Notes under the pieces: model-generated
What the model saw: the letters and a program-made list of their open reading frames with translations, nothing else
What the model was told of the DNA's origin: nothing
The model's database searches: none
Part shown: one piece after another, positions 62,675-64,000 of the stretch
Position numbering within the stretch: position 1 is the first letter of the stretch
How the letters are laid out: each line of letters begins with the position of its first letter
NCBI RefSeq assembly: GCF_000243715.2
Contig: NZ_AHMO02000008.1
Coordinates: 731,001-795,000 of the forward strand
Source: Leptospira broomii serovar Hurstbridge str. 5399
GTDB taxonomy: Bacteria > Spirochaetota > Leptospiria > Leptospirales > Leptospiraceae
Length of the DNA: 64,000 bases
Direction of reading: 5' to 3'
Program-made: the position numbers and the translations under genes

Positions 62675-62893
62675 CCTCGAACCCAATTCGCCTATCTCAA
62701 TTTCATTATATAACTCCGCTCTATGCAATTCCGGATATATACTTAAAATTTCTAACCCTATTCGAAATAAATATACCAAGCTCGGTTTTCGATGATCGGA
62801 ACCTAGACCGTCGACCAATTCCCCGGAACCGGTTCTGAAAAATCGAAAAAAACAGTACACTGGATTCGTCTAAAAAGGGACCCTAAAACAGAT

Positions 62894-63469
62894 ATGCGCG
62901 ATTTTACAGTACTAGTAACCGAAGCTGCCAGAGGGGAAGAAACCGCCTTTACCGAATTGGTTTCCCGATTCGAAAAATACGTCCAGATCGAAGCTGAGAA
63001 ACGAATTCGGGACGAATCCAAAGCAGAGGATCTCACACAAGAAGTTTTCTTGGAAACCTGGAAGGTTTTACCGAACCTTCGTACACCCGAAGCTTTTCCT
63101 TTTTTATTGCGCAGGCTAGTTTTGAAACATTCCGACCGTATTCTTCGGCGAAAAGATCTCGTTTCGGCCGAGTTCAAACCTGAAACCACGATGGCGAAAG
63201 CCCGATCGGACGGAGACGAAGAAGCTTGGAGAAAGGAAGTATTGCAGGCTTTGGAAGAACTTCCTAATGAAGAGAGGGAATTACTCAATTTACGATATTT
63301 CGGCGAATTAAGTTATGAAGAAATCGCTGAGAGAACCGGAATCACCGGCAGTAATCTTAAAAATCGCTTAAGAAGAAGTCGCGAATTGCTTAGGCGAAAT
63401 CTATTAACAAAATCTGATAGAAGAGATTGGCTGGACGTCCTTCACGGACCGATGGCGATCGCTTCCTAA
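62894..63469 (+). CDS. ECF-type sigma-70 family factor
   Basis: A 191-residue two-domain sigma factor. Region 2 has AEDLTQEVFLETWKVLP for core binding and -10 recognition. Region 4 has LPNEERELLNLRYFGELSYE and an HTH (EIAERTGITGSNLKNRLRR). The linker is charged. No anti-sigma gene is next to it; instead a ClpP-type gene begins 11 bases after the stop. Regulated proteolysis of some switch protein is possible but not shown. Confidence 0.92.
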   Translation: MRDFTVLVTEAARGEETAFTELVSRFEKYVQIEAEKRIRDESKAEDLTQEVFLETWKVLPNLRTPEAFPFLLRRLVLKHSDRILRRKDLVSAEFKPETTMAKARSDGDEEAWRKEVLQALEELPNEERELLNLRYFGELSYEEIAERTGITGSNLKNRLRRSRELLRRNLLTKSDRRDWLDVLHGPMAIAS

Positions 63470-63480
63470 GGAGAAAAATA

Positions 63481-64000
63481 TGGAATCACCTGTATTACCC
63501 GATTTAATACTCCCGGGAGTCCGTCTGGATGAAAATAACTTAAAGGAAAGGAAGATTTTTCTTTGGGGACAAGTTGATGATGCTTCCGCGAAGCACGTCA
63601 TCGATCGACTTCTATATCTATCTTCGGAAAATTCTACAAAAGATATCACGTTAATCATAAATAGTCCCGGCGGAGCTAATACTTCCGGAATGGCGATTTT
63701 AGATACAATGAATTTAATCTCAAACGATATCCGAACCGTTTGTATGGGTCTTGCGGCGAGTTTTGGCGCGTTATTACTCCTTTCGGGAACCAAAGGCAAA
63801 CGGTATGCTTATCCGCATAGCAGGATCATGCTACATCAACCCCACGTTCCCGGACGATTCGAAGCGCAGGCTACCGATATAGGTATTTTTGCGTCGATGG
63901 TGGAAAAAGAAAAAAAGGAAATCAATCGGATCATTGCGGAAGGAACGGGGCAACCTCTAGAAATCATCGAAAGAGATACCGATCGAGATTTTTGGCTATC
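63481..64000 (+). CDS. clpP: ClpP-type serine protease (3' end cut by window)
   Basis: The first 173 residues of a Clp protease subunit. LIINSPGGANTSGMAI is the oxyanion block. The nucleophile is the Ser in GLAASFGALLLLSG, where ClpP normally has AASMG. The His is in RIMLHQPH, and ERDTDRDFWL begins the Asp block. The frame runs off the window end. AAGGAG (63469-63474) precedes the ATG. The sigma-factor gene is directly upstream, so they are one transcript. It may be a second ClpP copy; the main clpP with clpX is not in this window. Confidence 0.92.

Larger units (their letters stand above)
62310..62893. other. Repeat-rich intergenic region
   Basis: A 584-base region between murU and the ECF sigma gene with no supported gene. 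It contains an inverted-repeat-bounded element and two GC-rich hairpins, listed separately. The last 100 bases include two GGAACC hexamers at 62798 and 62825, which resemble ECF -35 boxes, but no matching -10 lies at the usual distance. Confidence 0.6.

Noticed and set aside
62310..62893. A CRISPR array
   Set aside because: The repeats are hairpins and inverted repeats at irregular spacing with no regular direct repeat-spacer pattern and no cas gene.

Overview
The window reads as chromosomal DNA of a spirochaete, most likely Leptospira. The grounds are recalled gene content and style, not a database search: several putative lipoproteins with loose lipoboxes, frequent TTG/GTG starts behind GGAG-type ribosome sites, a flagellar cap gene (fliD), SBBP-repeat and Lcl_C/DUF1566-type proteins, many sensor kinases and SpoIIE phosphatases, and palindromes around a GGGAGCTCCC core. 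The window is densely coded on both strands. I see no rRNA, tRNA, CRISPR array, phage or transposase gene.

Layout. 1-9.1 kb: a DJ-1/PfpI protein cut by the window edge, a HAD protein, a serine hydrolase, a Cys-rich exported protein, cutA, an SBBP beta-propeller lipoprotein, and a minus-strand group RsbW-like ATPase - uvrB - rhomboid protease. 9.1-9.9 kb: a decayed DUF1566 gene. 9.9-17 kb: trmL, an S1-domain protein, an amidohydrolase-fold protein without its metal ligands, a kinase-type ATPase coupled to a glycosyltransferase, aroE and folC. 17-23.1 kb: a compact minus-strand operon of seven genes: Cys-rich protein, RnfC-like, RnfD-like, PtsN, two oligopeptide-type permeases and a PEGA-domain membrane protein. 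This is the most unusual gene set here. 23.2-28 kb: a cellulose-synthase-like glycosyltransferase, a repeat-rich gap, an orphan MotA-like protein, a CPA1 antiporter and a DUF1292 protein.

28-40 kb: a 7TM-DISM hybrid histidine kinase, an HNH - manA - J-domain group, a STAS protein, ribF, and two tandem 7TM-PAS-SpoIIE phosphatases. Together with the two HATPase proteins near 8.5 and 12.9 kb this gives all three part types of partner-switching signalling, although in separate loci. 40-48 kb: fliD with a co-transcribed unknown gene, two lipoproteins, a large acyl-CoA dehydrogenase, a rhomboid-fold protein without catalytic residues but with a metal-binding tail, and a DinB protein. 48-56.6 kb: two small exported proteins, a ppk - FAD oxidase - TMEM220 - acyltransferase operon, an acidic unknown, a NarL-type regulator and an alpha/beta hydrolase.

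56.7-64 kb: an operon joining a PAS histidine kinase and a receiver-PAS-kinase to an AmgK-MurU pair (cell-wall sugar salvage). A 584-base gap follows with hairpin and inverted repeats related to those at 25.1 kb. Last come an ECF sigma factor gene and, 11 bases on, a ClpP-type protease gene that runs off the window.
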